Source of the DNA: Deltaproteobacteria bacterium
Lineage (GTDB): Bacteria > Myxococcota_A > UBA9042 > DTJE01 > S145-11
Length of the DNA stretch: 32,189 bases
Reading direction: 5' to 3'
Assembly: GCA_015493765.1 (NCBI GenBank)
Contig: WGCQ01000081.1
Location: 1-32,189 of the forward strand
The notes under the pieces are model-generated. The model searched no databases and had not been told where the DNA came from. It saw only the letters and a list, made by a program, of their open reading frames with translations. Of the stretch, positions 32,131 to 32,189 are shown piece by piece. Both the position numbers and the translations under genes were made by a program. How positions within the stretch are numbered: position 1 is the stretch's first letter; the number at the start of each line of letters is the position of its first letter.

Positions 32131-32187
32131 TCCGGCCACGGCCACGGAAAAGGCCGGCAGGATGCCGACCCCACTCGGCCACGGTCA
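32131..32187. repeat. Repeat array C continuation with GCCGGC hairpin
   Basis: CGGCCA units flank GCCGGC-AGGAT-GCCGAC (32153-32169). In reverse complement the hairpin and its flank match the one at 19226-19252 over about 25 bases apart from one changed arm base. The array runs off the window edge. Confidence 0.75.
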
Positions 32188-32189
32188 GC

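Noticed and set aside
31938-32189. Insertion sequence end or integron attC array
   Set aside because: No transposase or integrase is present and the unit length and core sites do not fit attC.

Overview
The window reads as a chromosomal segment from a Gram-negative bacterium, most likely a Myxococcota/Bradymonadales-like deltaproteobacterial lineage. This rests on predicted outer-membrane beta-barrels, Sec signal peptides and lipoproteins, long Asp/Ser/Thr-rich linkers behind lipoprotein signals, and a surface protein with CTPxxC...ECG...DGCGG cysteine repeats, which I associate with Myxococcota-type genomes. The taxonomic call is inference. There are no rRNA or tRNA genes, transposases, phage genes or CRISPR arrays.

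Layout. 1-4628: an 86-aa orphan gene, a minus-strand pair (TPR-like exported protein and TatA-like protein), a class I/II aminotransferase, and an overlapping pair (degenerate GGDEF-like protein and YbjN-like protein). 4672-8424: a likely operon from a good sigma70-type promoter, encoding a small exported Cys-rich protein, a membrane histidine kinase without an adjacent regulator, and an M49-type zinc peptidase. 8414-9004: a flavin-reductase-like protein on the minus strand. 9118-14732: a tightly coupled SUF iron-sulfur operon (Rrf2 regulator, SufC, SufB, SufD, a SufS-SufU fusion, and a SufT/DUF59 protein). 14810-19058 (minus): pyrR-pyrB-pyrC'-outer-membrane protein-pdxA, every junction overlapping; the dihydroorotase homologue has lost its metal ligands. 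19440-25208 (plus): a MepM-like peptidase with a dead LytM site, a membrane protein, aspS and an outer-membrane barrel, again overlapping or closely spaced. 25226-27829 (minus): a large lipoprotein with three 101-residue Cys-rich repeats. 28463-29437 (minus): a stand-alone RlmK-type 23S rRNA methyltransferase. 29547-31895 (plus): a GH13 amylase-like lipoprotein.

Three intergenic regions (about 19160-19330, 28030-28410 and 31938-32189) hold related noncoding DNA: arrays of short CGG-ended units (for example CCAACGG, TCTCGG, CCACGG) next to GCCGGC-N5-GCCGGC hairpins. A second conserved intergenic sequence centred on CAGGTAATT occurs three times and two copies flank rlmK in opposite orientation. 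These repeats are the least explained part of the window. The other main points of interest are paralogue-like proteins that keep their fold but lose catalytic residues (PyrC', LytM, GGDEF-like) and the SufS-SufU fusion.
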